This document shows positions 8,727-15,534 of a stretch of DNA of 64,000 bases, one piece after another; the stretch's first letter is position 1; every line of letters starts with the position of its first letter. The DNA is from Lamprobacter modestohalophilus (lineage in GTDB: Bacteria > Pseudomonadota > Gammaproteobacteria > Chromatiales > Chromatiaceae), in the NCBI RefSeq assembly GCF_016583905.1, contig NZ_NRRY01000024.1, positions 1 to 64,000 on the forward strand, given 5' to 3'. The notes below the pieces were generated by a model. The model did not search any database, was not told the origin of the DNA, and worked only from the letters and a program-made list of their open reading frames with translations. Made by a program: the position numbers and the translations under genes.

Positions 8727-8778
8727 CCGTAAAACAAGCATTTCTTCGTCTGGGGTAACGACGCCTTATGGACACTAG
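8723..8778 (+). repeat. Dispersed intergenic repeat, copy 2
   Basis: A diverged copy placed directly after copy 1, beginning GTTACCGTAAAAC and continuing with TTCTTCGTCTGGGGTAACGACG. It shares the start GTTACCGTAAAAC exactly with the copy near 11550. The 3' limit is uncertain. Confidence 0.5.
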
Positions 8779-8878
8779 CACCCACGCTCGGCAATCAACA
8801 GCGTCACGAGCCAGGCCACTGCAGCCCTGAGCCGTATTGATGTCGACATCGATATTGGCTTCAGACATAGACGACTGA

Positions 8879-9064
8879 TCAGTCATCGTCACGGCAGACA
8901 TGCAACCGCGCCAGGTCACCCCAGGCGTCGATCTCGGCCTCGAACTCGATCGGCCGGCAACAGACCGGACAATCTTCGATATAGCGATGACTGGTCGAGC
9001 CATCGACCTCGGTGGCGATCGTTTCGCCGCAATACGGACATTGCACCTCAGTGCGTTCAAGCAT
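8879..9064 (-). CDS. CPXCG-motif cysteine-rich protein
   Basis: A 61-residue zinc-ribbon-like protein. It carries CPYCG near residue 9 and CPVCCRPI near residue 32, the paired CPXC arrangement of the CPXCG family, whose function is unknown but which probably binds zinc. The start at 9064 (MLERTEV) is preferred to longer upstream frames because the family is about 60 residues; GGAGG precedes it at normal spacing. It is divergent from the HAD-IIB gene and convergent with the hydrolase gene. Confidence 0.82.
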   Translation of the reverse strand: MLERTEVQCPYCGETIATEVDGSTSHRYIEDCPVCCRPIEFEAEIDAWGDLARLHVCRDDD

Positions 9065-9207
9065 CAACGGACCTCCAGGACGATGACAGGGTGACCCGGT
9101 CGTCCCTGCTGGACGAGCGCCCGCCATTTGACGGGCCTCGGTCGATCTGTCGAAATGGGCGAAGACAGCGCTGCGGCGCTCAACTGGACTGAAACGGAGA
9201 CACCGCG

Positions 9208-10020
9208 ATGCGAGTCCTTGCGACCGATCTTGACCGAACCCTACTCCCAAACGGCAGCTGGCCCGCTGATCCTAACGCGATCGAGCTGTTCAACGATCTG
9301 ACCGAACGCCAAGGGATCTTTGTCGTCTATGTCACCGGCCGAAACCTGCGCCTCGCCGAGAATGCAATCCGCGAGTTCGGTATCCGTCATCCGAATGTGC
9401 TCATCGGTGACGTCGGTACCTCGATCCGCCGCTTCGAGGACGGTCAGTGGCAGATCGATCAGGCCTGGATCGAGCACGTCCAAACAGTCTGTCCACGCTG
9501 GGACGCCGCTGCCGTGCGCGAGGCCGTGGCCGACATCGACGGCATGCGCGAGCAGGAGGCCGAACATCTGAGCGCGTTCAAGCAAAGCTATTACGTCGAT
9601 CACGCAAACCAGGATGCGGTGATGGCGCAGGTGATCGAGCGCACCCAGGACCGCTTCGATGAGGTCGCGATCTACAGCTTCGATTCACAAAGTGGCGATG
9701 GTCTCCTCGACTTTCTGCCGAAGGCAGCCACCAAACAGACTGCACTCGAGTTCCTCGCCGAGGAGCTAGGCGTACCCAAGCAGGATGTGGTGTTCTGCGG
9801 CGATAGCGGCAATGACATCTTTCCCCTCACCGCCGGCTTCTCGGGCGTGCTAGTGCGTAACGCCGATGAGCAGCTGGTTGAGAAGGTGCGCGAGGCCATG
9901 GCCGATAACCCAAGCCTGCGCGCCTATTTCGCGAAGGGCGGCTTCAAAGGGCTGAGCGGCTACTACACCAGCGGCGTGCTCGAAGGCGCGCATCACTACG
10001 GGATATTAGCGCAAGATTGA
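9208..10020 (+). CDS. HAD-IIB phosphatase, sucrose-phosphatase-like
   Basis: A 270-residue haloacid-dehalogenase hydrolase of class IIB. Motif I is DLDRTLL with nucleophile D7 and acid D9; the late motif GDSGND (around residue 198) holds the magnesium ligands; a IIB cap lies between them. The closest recognisable relatives are sucrose-6-phosphate phosphatase and the phosphatase domains used in trehalose, mannosylglycerate and glucosylglycerol synthesis. Together with the GH13_18 phosphorylase this hints at compatible-solute or sucrose metabolism, though the two genes are 4 kb apart and no sucrose-phosphate synthase is in the window. The C-terminus ends with GYYTSGVLEG, a phrase typical of sucrose-phosphatase-like sequences. 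Confidence 0.82.
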   Translation: MRVLATDLDRTLLPNGSWPADPNAIELFNDLTERQGIFVVYVTGRNLRLAENAIREFGIRHPNVLIGDVGTSIRRFEDGQWQIDQAWIEHVQTVCPRWDAAAVREAVADIDGMREQEAEHLSAFKQSYYVDHANQDAVMAQVIERTQDRFDEVAIYSFDSQSGDGLLDFLPKAATKQTALEFLAEELGVPKQDVVFCGDSGNDIFPLTAGFSGVLVRNADEQLVEKVREAMADNPSLRAYFAKGGFKGLSGYYTSGVLEGAHHYGILAQD

Positions 10021-10092
10021 GATGCCAAAACATAAGGCGATTGCCGGAAAAGCGCTTACCGAATTGCGCAGGATTTTCGTTTGCCTAAGACA

Positions 10093-10112
10093 GTTTAACC
10101 CGGTTTAACCCG
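10093..10112. repeat. Tandem decamer, two copies
   Basis: GTTTAACCCG occurs twice in a row immediately upstream of the GGAGG ribosome binding site of the small coiled-coil gene. Confidence 0.7.
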
Positions 10113-10123
10113 GAGGCCAGGCC

Positions 10124-10348
10124 ATGACCGAGAACATGGAGAACTTGGTGCTCGAGCATCTACGAGGGATCCGCGGCACTCTGGCCGATCACGGCGAGCG
10201 GCTGGATCGAATCGATCTGCGACTCTCGACCATCGAGCAAACCCTGGGCGGTCTGTATGCCCTATCCGCCAGCGACCGCGACGCACTGACACACCTGACT
10301 CGGCGCGTCGAGCGCATCGAGCAACGCCTTAGCCTGAGCGACGCTTGA
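10124..10348 (+). CDS. Small coiled-coil protein
   Basis: A 74-residue, probably all-helical protein with heptad-like spacing of Leu and Ile (RLDRIDLRLSTIEQTL and later RRVERIEQRLSL), so it should form a coiled coil. It has no membrane segment. GGAGG stands nine bases before the ATG, making it a credible gene. Many similar short proteins accompany toxin-antitoxin or unknown loci, but no partner is present here, and I cannot name a family. Confidence 0.65.
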   Translation: MTENMENLVLEHLRGIRGTLADHGERLDRIDLRLSTIEQTLGGLYALSASDRDALTHLTRRVERIEQRLSLSDA

Positions 10349-10364
10349 GCGGCAAGCCGCAAGG

Positions 10365-11384
10365 CTAGTCCGAGTCGGGATAACCATCTGGATTTTGGCG
10401 CTGCCAACGCCAGGCATCGTCGACCATCTGCTCAAGGCCGCGCTCGGCCTGCCAGCCGAGCATCGCACGGGCTTGGGCCGGATCAGCATAGCAGGCTGCG
10501 ATGTCGCCGGGCCGCCGTCCGACGATCTGATAGGGCACCGGCCGGCCGCTTGCGGCCTCAAACGCGCGCACCATCTCGAGCACGCTGTAGCCCTGCCCGG
10601 TGCCGAGATTACAGGTCAGCAGCCCCGGTGCATCCCGCAAACGCTCCAGCGCCGCTAAATGACCGAGTGCCAGATCCACCACATGGATATAGTCGCGCAC
10701 CCCGGTCCCGTCTGGGGTTGGATAGTCATCACCAAACACCTGCAGCGCCTCGCGCTTGCCGACCGCCACCTGGGCAACGAATGGCATCAGATTGTTCGGA
10801 ATCCCATTCGGATCTTCACCGATGGTGCCACTCGCGTGCGCCCCGACTGGGTTGAAGTAGCGCAATAACGCAATGTCCCAACTCGGATCGGCGCGGTACA
10901 GATCGCGCAGGATCTCCTCGATAAAGAGCTTGGTCCGGCCATACGGGTTGGTTGCAGAGAGCGGGAAGTCCTCGCGGATCGGCACCGTTGCCGGGTCACC
11001 ATAGACCGTCGCCGAGGAGCTGAACACTAGGCGCTTGACGCCAGCCTTGCGCATCGCACGGCACAGCGAGAAGGTACCGCCAAGGTTGTTGTCGTAGTAT
11101 TCAAGCGGGATCTCACTGGATTCACCGACGGCCTTGAGGCCAGCAAAATGGATCACGGCATCAAACGCATGCGCTGAGAACAACGCCTCCAGTGCAGCCT
11201 CATCGCGCAGGTCAGCCTGCACGAAGTCGAGAGGCCGGCCGCTGATCGCGCGCACCCGCCGCAGCGACTCAGCCTTGCTGTTGCAGAGATTGTCGACCAC
11301 GACCAGTTCGTGCCCAGCAGCCAGTAGCTCAACGCAGGTGTGACTGCCGATATAACCCGCCCCGCCGGTGACTAAGACCTTCAT
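10365..11384 (-). CDS. galE: UDP-glucose 4-epimerase
   Basis: A 339-residue short-chain dehydrogenase-like epimerase that interconverts UDP-glucose and UDP-galactose for exopolysaccharide and LPS precursors. The NAD-binding motif GGAGYIGS is at residues 7-14, the catalytic S124 in SSSATVYG and the Y148-x3-K152 pair are present, and the length is normal. The ATG at 11384 has a strong GGGAGG before it. A longer in-frame reading from an ATG at 11504 would pass through the GGAT microsatellite and add 40 residues, but it lacks a ribosome binding site and family support. No other sugar-nucleotide genes flank it. Confidence 0.93.
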   Translation of the reverse strand: MKVLVTGGAGYIGSHTCVELLAAGHELVVVDNLCNSKAESLRRVRAISGRPLDFVQADLRDEAALEALFSAHAFDAVIHFAGLKAVGESSEIPLEYYDNNLGGTFSLCRAMRKAGVKRLVFSSSATVYGDPATVPIREDFPLSATNPYGRTKLFIEEILRDLYRADPSWDIALLRYFNPVGAHASGTIGEDPNGIPNNLMPFVAQVAVGKREALQVFGDDYPTPDGTGVRDYIHVVDLALGHLAALERLRDAPGLLTCNLGTGQGYSVLEMVRAFEAASGRPVPYQIVGRRPGDIAACYADPAQARAMLGWQAERGLEQMVDDAWRWQRQNPDGYPDSD

Positions 11385-11432
11385 AGTAGCGCCTCCCGCT
11401 GCAATGCCGCCGATCGCTCGCCGACCAGTTTT

Positions 11433-11462
11433 GGATGGATGGATGGATGGATGGATGGATGG
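11433..11462. repeat. GGAT tetranucleotide microsatellite
   Basis: Seven and a half uninterrupted copies of GGAT (read on the plus strand) lie 49-78 bases upstream of the galE start codon, in its leader or promoter. Such perfect tetranucleotide tracts are prone to slippage and are rare in ordinary bacterial promoters. Confidence 0.9.
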
Positions 11463-11549
11463 CTTGCCCGCAGTATATCGCCATGCACGCTGATTACCCG
11501 GCATCCGCGTTTGTTAACGCGCCAGGTTCTTGCGCGCTTTCATCTGTCG

Positions 11550-11600
11550 GTTACCGTAAAACGAACGCTTCATCGTCCGGGGTGGCGAGCCCCCTGCAAC
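11550..11600 (+). repeat. Dispersed intergenic repeat, copy 3
   Basis: A copy starting GTTACCGTAAAACGAACG and continuing TTCATCGTCCGGGGTGGCG. It overlaps the 3' end of ygfX on the opposite strand, so the last about ten residues and the stop codon of YgfX are encoded by the repeat. Confidence 0.65.
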
Positions 11601-12022
11601 CGCAGCCGCGCCCTGAGCTGCCGCATCAGCTCCGCATCGATGACCTCCTCAGTCAGCACCAGGTGCGCATAACGCAGCCAGCCGACCCGAAAGTGCAGGA
11701 TCAGCAAGCGCACTGAGATCAGCGTGCTCGGCAGCAGCACCGCATCCCGCTGGTGGCCATTCTGAAAGCGGAGCTGCCAACCTTGCTCGGACCAGGTCGC
11801 CTCCCGTAGCGACCAGGGTGCCAGCGCCAAGACCTGCGCCCAAAGCCCATAGCCAACGCTGAGCGCGACCAGCAGCATCAACAACACCCGCGGCCCCAGC
11901 TCGAGCGGGATCAGCAGCAGAATCCAGGCTGCAAGCAGATGCATCACCACCAGCAGCAATCCCAGCCAGATCGAGCGACGCGGCTGCAGCCGCAGTGGCG
12001 ACCGACGCCGGTGGTCGCTCAC
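11570..12022 (-). CDS. YgfX-like inner membrane protein
   Basis: A 150-residue protein of the YgfX (CptA) type: short basic N-terminus with PLRLQPRRS, two adjacent transmembrane helices (about residues 18-36 and 43-62), then a soluble beta-rich tail. In Escherichia coli the gene pairs with sdhE and the protein has been described as affecting cell division; here the partner gene is absent and it follows the rsmF-like gene by 12 bases. The start is GTG at 12022, with GAGGG eight bases upstream. The C-terminus lies in a dispersed repeat. Family assignment rests on layout and motif, so it is moderate. Confidence 0.65.
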   Translation of the reverse strand: MSDHRRRSPLRLQPRRSIWLGLLLVVMHLLAAWILLLIPLELGPRVLLMLLVALSVGYGLWAQVLALAPWSLREATWSEQGWQLRFQNGHQRDAVLLPSTLISVRLLILHFRVGWLRYAHLVLTEEVIDAELMRQLRARLRLQGARHPGR

Positions 12023-12034
12023 GGATGCAACCCT

Positions 12035-13678
12035 CTAAGCCCCAGCGCTGCACCCGCTCCAGCGACTCGGAAACAGGCTCTCCAGATCGCCAGATCGATG
12101 CAGCACGGCAACCCCGAGCGTGAAGCCGCGATAACGCACCAAGACTTGGCCAGGGCGGCAGTCGCCAACCTGCCCAGGGCTTGGCTGCAACAGCTCGCGG
12201 CGCAGATAGCGATCGCGCTGCTCGGTGCTCAGTTCGAGCGTCTGACGACTCGCGGTTGCGCCGAGCAGCAGGGCGGCACCGGTGGTGAGCTTCGGCGGGC
12301 GGGTATTGGTTCGATAGGCAAACAGACCACTGCCCTGCAACGACGGCGCCGCTGGCGGCAGGTGATCCGCGGCCATCAAATGCAGCCCGCGGCGCGTCTG
12401 GCGATGAAAGCAGCGTCCGGCGAGAGCGGCTGTCGACAGTCCGTAATGCTCGCCGAGCACCTGCAGCCAGCCGTCATCCTCGGGCTCGAGCTGCAACCGG
12501 GCCGGATGGTGGGCATCCAAGCCTGGCGCCTGAGCGGCTTTCTGCAGGACCGCAACAAAGAAGCCCCCGGTATCGTTTGCGTGCGGCCAGACGCGCAGGC
12601 AGCGCGACAAGCTCGGATCAAGCTGGCGGCCTTGCCAATGCGTCACCCCAGCGCCAGCCGCCAAGCCCGGCAGCGCGCACGGCAGCAGCTCCAGGTTGCC
12701 GTTCTGCTCATCGAGGATCTCAGCCACGACCAGCTCATTCTCTTCTGGCGCAAAGGTACAGGTCGAATAGACGATGCGCCCACCGGGCCGGCAGATCTGC
12801 ACCGCCTTGCGCAACAGCGCACGCTGGCGGCCTGCCATCCGCTGCGAGCGCTCGGGACCGATGCCAGCATGCGCGCGAACACGCTCGCCGCTACCCTGGC
12901 CGCTACCCTGGCTACTGCGCTGCAGCAAGCTCGGGTTGCGCCTGAGCGTGCCCTCGCTGGAGCAGGGCGCATCGACCAGGATGCGGTCGAAGGCACCGGC
13001 TCCCACTGGATAATTACCGCCATCGCAGCGCGTTGTGCTGCAGTTCAGCACCCCAAGCCGATCCAAGTTGCCTTGCAGCGCAGCAATGCGCTCGGCGGCG
13101 AAGTCGTTTGCAAGCAAGGTCCCGCGATTGCCGAGTGCGAACGCGAGCTGCGCGGTCTTGCCGCCGGGCGCCGCGCAAAGATCGAGCACGCGCTGACCAG
13201 GGCGAACATCGAGCAGCATGACCGGCAGCTGTGAAACGGCCTCCTGCGCATGCGCCAGGCCAGCGCAATACCACCAGCGCTGGCCGGCCTTAAAGCCTGG
13301 CGGCAGACGCAATGCGATCGGAAGGGCAGCGCCGCTAGCGCCGAACTCGGAGCCTTTCCCAACAGCCACAGGCGCATCGGAGCCGAAGGCAGACCCATCA
13401 GCCGTCAGACCAGCACCGGGCGCTGCGACGCGTGCCGCAATCGACGACCACCAAGGATTCAACCAAGGCACCGGCTCAGCACTCACGCCTTCCTCAGCGA
13501 TCAGCGCGCGCAATTGCTGCCCTTCGATGCGCAGCGGGTGGGCCCAGATCCAGGTCGGCAGCGGCCGCATCAGCGTGCTGATGAAGGCGTCCCAACCCTC
13601 GACCTGCTGATCGAACAGGCAGCGGTAACGGCCGAGTGCAGCCTCGAGATCAGCGCTCGCAGTCGACGGGGAAATCAT
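12035..13678 (-). CDS. rsmF: RsmB/NOP-family rRNA cytosine-5 methyltransferase, RsmF-like
   Basis: A 547-residue S-adenosylmethionine-dependent RNA m5C methyltransferase. The Rossmann motif VLDLCAAPGGKT is at about residues 164-175, the PCSSEG cysteine at 239 and the catalytic cysteine at 307 in YSTCTF. The C-terminal part has the extra domains of RsmF, which methylates 16S rRNA C1407 in Escherichia coli; the exact target here is inferred. Low-complexity additions are seen at about residues 85-118 (Gly/Ala/Ser) and 255-275 (GSGQGSGERVRAH), the latter coded by near-perfect 12-base repeats at 12889-12924. It is divergent from argE and directly upstream of ygfX. Confidence 0.82.
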   Translation of the reverse strand: MISPSTASADLEAALGRYRCLFDQQVEGWDAFISTLMRPLPTWIWAHPLRIEGQQLRALIAEEGVSAEPVPWLNPWWSSIAARVAAPGAGLTADGSAFGSDAPVAVGKGSEFGASGAALPIALRLPPGFKAGQRWWYCAGLAHAQEAVSQLPVMLLDVRPGQRVLDLCAAPGGKTAQLAFALGNRGTLLANDFAAERIAALQGNLDRLGVLNCSTTRCDGGNYPVGAGAFDRILVDAPCSSEGTLRRNPSLLQRSSQGSGQGSGERVRAHAGIGPERSQRMAGRQRALLRKAVQICRPGGRIVYSTCTFAPEENELVVAEILDEQNGNLELLPCALPGLAAGAGVTHWQGRQLDPSLSRCLRVWPHANDTGGFFVAVLQKAAQAPGLDAHHPARLQLEPEDDGWLQVLGEHYGLSTAALAGRCFHRQTRRGLHLMAADHLPPAAPSLQGSGLFAYRTNTRPPKLTTGAALLLGATASRQTLELSTEQRDRYLRRELLQPSPGQVGDCRPGQVLVRYRGFTLGVAVLHRSGDLESLFPSRWSGCSAGA

Positions 13679-13693
13679 TCAGAGGGCCTCGAG

Positions 13694-13752
13694 GTTACCG
13701 TGGATCTCACGCGATTCATTCTCCAGGGTGGCGCCGCGCCATCAGCGTTAGA
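13694..13752 (+). repeat. Dispersed intergenic repeat, copy 4
   Basis: A 59-base copy between the rsmF-like gene and argE. By hand alignment it matches the copy at 38537 at 51 of 59 positions, including an uninterrupted GGGTGGCGCCGCGCCAT block. Confidence 0.75.
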
Positions 13753-13913
13753 GAGTGGGTAGACAAGCGGTCAACTGCGCCGGCAGAACCGGCGGACAGC
13801 AGGTGCAAGCGAAATGTGCAGGCAGATCCAATCCCCGCTTGCAGCAATGGGCCTATCCGACCCATCTTAACGGCATCGGGATGGATCAACCATCCAGCCG
13901 CTCAGGAGCCCCT

Positions 13914-15143
13914 ATGTCTCAGCGCTCATCCTCCGCAGCCCCGCCGCTCCGCCAGATGCTCGAGGGGCTGATCTCAGTACCCTCGGTCAGCAGCGTCAAT
14001 CCGCACCTCGACCAGAGCAACCGGCCGGTGCTCGAGCTCCTGTCGACCTGGCTCGAAGACGCCGGCTTTCGGGTCGAGATCTTGCCGCTTCCCGGCCAGC
14101 CCGAGAAGGCGAATCTGATCGCCACCTTGGGCGGAGAGGGGCTGAGCGGCGCTGGTTTGGCTGACTCTGCGCAAGGCCACAAGCTGCTCAGCGGACTCGT
14201 GCTCTCCGGACATGCCGATACGGTGCCCTTCGATGCGCACCTGTGGCGCTACGATCCGCTCCGCCTCACCGAAGCCGACGGACGCTTGTACGGTATCGGC
14301 ACCGCCGATATGAAATCCTTCCTCGGACTGGCGATCGAGGCCGCCCGCAGCTTCAGACCCGCTGATCTGAAACGGCCGCTGATCCTGCTGGCCACCGCCG
14401 ATGAAGAGTCGGCGATGCACGGCGCACGCGCATTGGTCGAGTCGGGGCGCGCCCTTGGTCGTCACGCGGTGATCGGCGAGCCGACTGGACTGCGACCCGT
14501 GCGGGCGCACAAGGGGGTGATGGCCGAGGCCATTCGGCTCACCGGCCGCAGTGGTCACGCCAGCGATCCAAGCCTGGGCAACAACGCTCTAGAAGGTATG
14601 CACGAGGTCATGACCGCCCTCCTCGCCTGGCGTGATGCGCTGAAACAGACGCATCGCGACCCGGCCTTTGCGATCGACCATCCGACCATGAATGTCGGCC
14701 ACATCCATGGCGGCGACAACTTCAATCGCATCTGCGGCCACTGCGAGTTGCACATCGATATCCGCCCACTGCCGCATCAGGACCCTGAGCAATTGCGCGC
14801 CGAACTCCGCGAACGCGTCGCGCCGATCGCCGAGCGGCGTGAGCTCGTGCTCGAGATCGCGCCGCTGTTTCCAAGCATCCCGCCGGCAGAGACTGCCGCC
14901 GGGGCCGCGATCGTACAGGCCGCCGAGGCGCTTACCGGCCATCGCGCGGAGAGCGTCAGCTTCGGCACCGAAGCGCCGTTCCTGAATGCGTTGGGGATGG
15001 AGACCATCGTCTTTGGTCCGGGCGATATCGAGCAGGCGCATCAGCCCAACGAGTATCTTGCGCTAGAGCGCATTCCGCCGATGCTCGGCTATCTGCGCCA
15101 ACTGATTCAACGCTTCTGCGTCGACGACGGGGGCGCCCTGTGA
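13914..15143 (+). CDS. argE: Acetylornithine deacetylase
   Basis: A 409-residue M20-family metallohydrolase that removes acetyl from N-acetylornithine in arginine synthesis. The metal-binding motifs SGHADTVPFD, GTADMKSF and TADEESAM appear in the right order, with the dimerisation domain in the middle. The start at 13914 has AGGAG at a good distance and matches family length; the frame runs 53 residues further upstream without conservation. An insertion of about 15 residues (GLSGAGLADSAQGHKLL) sits between the N-terminal strands, slightly longer than usual. argS, 36 kb away, uses the end product of the same pathway. Confidence 0.9.
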   Translation: MSQRSSSAAPPLRQMLEGLISVPSVSSVNPHLDQSNRPVLELLSTWLEDAGFRVEILPLPGQPEKANLIATLGGEGLSGAGLADSAQGHKLLSGLVLSGHADTVPFDAHLWRYDPLRLTEADGRLYGIGTADMKSFLGLAIEAARSFRPADLKRPLILLATADEESAMHGARALVESGRALGRHAVIGEPTGLRPVRAHKGVMAEAIRLTGRSGHASDPSLGNNALEGMHEVMTALLAWRDALKQTHRDPAFAIDHPTMNVGHIHGGDNFNRICGHCELHIDIRPLPHQDPEQLRAELRERVAPIAERRELVLEIAPLFPSIPPAETAAGAAIVQAAEALTGHRAESVSFGTEAPFLNALGMETIVFGPGDIEQAHQPNEYLALERIPPMLGYLRQLIQRFCVDDGGAL

Positions 15144-15158
15144 TGCCAGCTGGCCAAC

Positions 15159-15202
15159 GTGCCGAGTGGGTGCCGAGTGGGTGCCGAGTGGATGCCGAGT
15201 GG
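15159..15202. repeat. Tandem 11-mer, four copies
   Basis: GTGCCGAGTGG occurs three times perfectly and once with a single change (ATGCCGAGTGG), just after the argE stop codon and before the convergent DUF2061 gene. Confidence 0.85.
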
Positions 15203-15229
15203 GCGCTACCTGATGACGGACGCAAACCG

Positions 15230-15457
15230 TCACGCGGCACAAGGCGCAGCCGTGATGACCTCGGCAGACTGCGGCGATGTCTGTCGCCGCTGCCGAAACC
15301 GCGCCCAGATATGCTCGTGGATGGCGTAGCCGACCGTATTGACCAATGGCTCAATCAGGGCCACCGCGCCACCGACGACGATATCGCCAGTCAGGCTGTA
15401 GGCGACAGCAAAGGCGACACTAAAATGCATCACAGCGAAGGTCAGGGTCTTGATCAT
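15230..15457 (-). CDS. DUF2061 small membrane protein
   Basis: A 75-residue protein with two transmembrane segments (about residues 5-22 and 27-45) and the family phrase VNTVGYAIHEHIWARF. DUF2061 proteins are widespread small inner-membrane proteins of unknown function, sometimes next to sulfur or heavy-metal genes. AAGAGG precedes the ATG at 15457. A Fur-box-like palindrome lies 33 bases upstream of the start, so iron-responsive control is possible. It is convergent with argE and divergent from tmcA. Confidence 0.8.
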   Translation of the reverse strand: MIKTLTFAVMHFSVAFAVAYSLTGDIVVGGAVALIEPLVNTVGYAIHEHIWARFRQRRQTSPQSAEVITAAPCAA

Positions 15458-15489
15458 GGTGGAACCTCTTGCGTCTGCTGACTCGAGGC

Positions 15490-15508
15490 GCTAATGATAA
15501 TCGCTCTC
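15490..15508. promoter_or_regulatory. Fur-box-like site
   Basis: GCTAATGATAATCGCTCTC matches the classical 19-base Fur consensus (GATAATGATAATCATTATC) at 15 of 19 positions by eye. It sits between the divergent DUF2061 and tmcA genes, about 33 bases from the first start and 27 from the second. The match is on the left half; the right half is weak. Confidence 0.4.
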
Positions 15509-15534
15509 ATAAAAATATCCAGACGATCATTCTG

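Noticed and set aside
11433-11462. Possible CRISPR array (also considered at 45701 and 15159)
   Set aside because: The units are directly adjacent without spacers and no cas gene is present; these are micro- or minisatellites.
11384-11504. Extended galE start at 11504 reading through the microsatellite
   Set aside because: No ribosome binding site at 11504, while 11384 has GGGAGG and matches the family start; kept only as part of the microsatellite finding.
11939-13234. A 431-residue open frame on the plus strand
   Set aside because: It is antisense to the rsmF-like gene, which has all methyltransferase motifs; high GC content keeps the opposite frame open. No recognisable domain.
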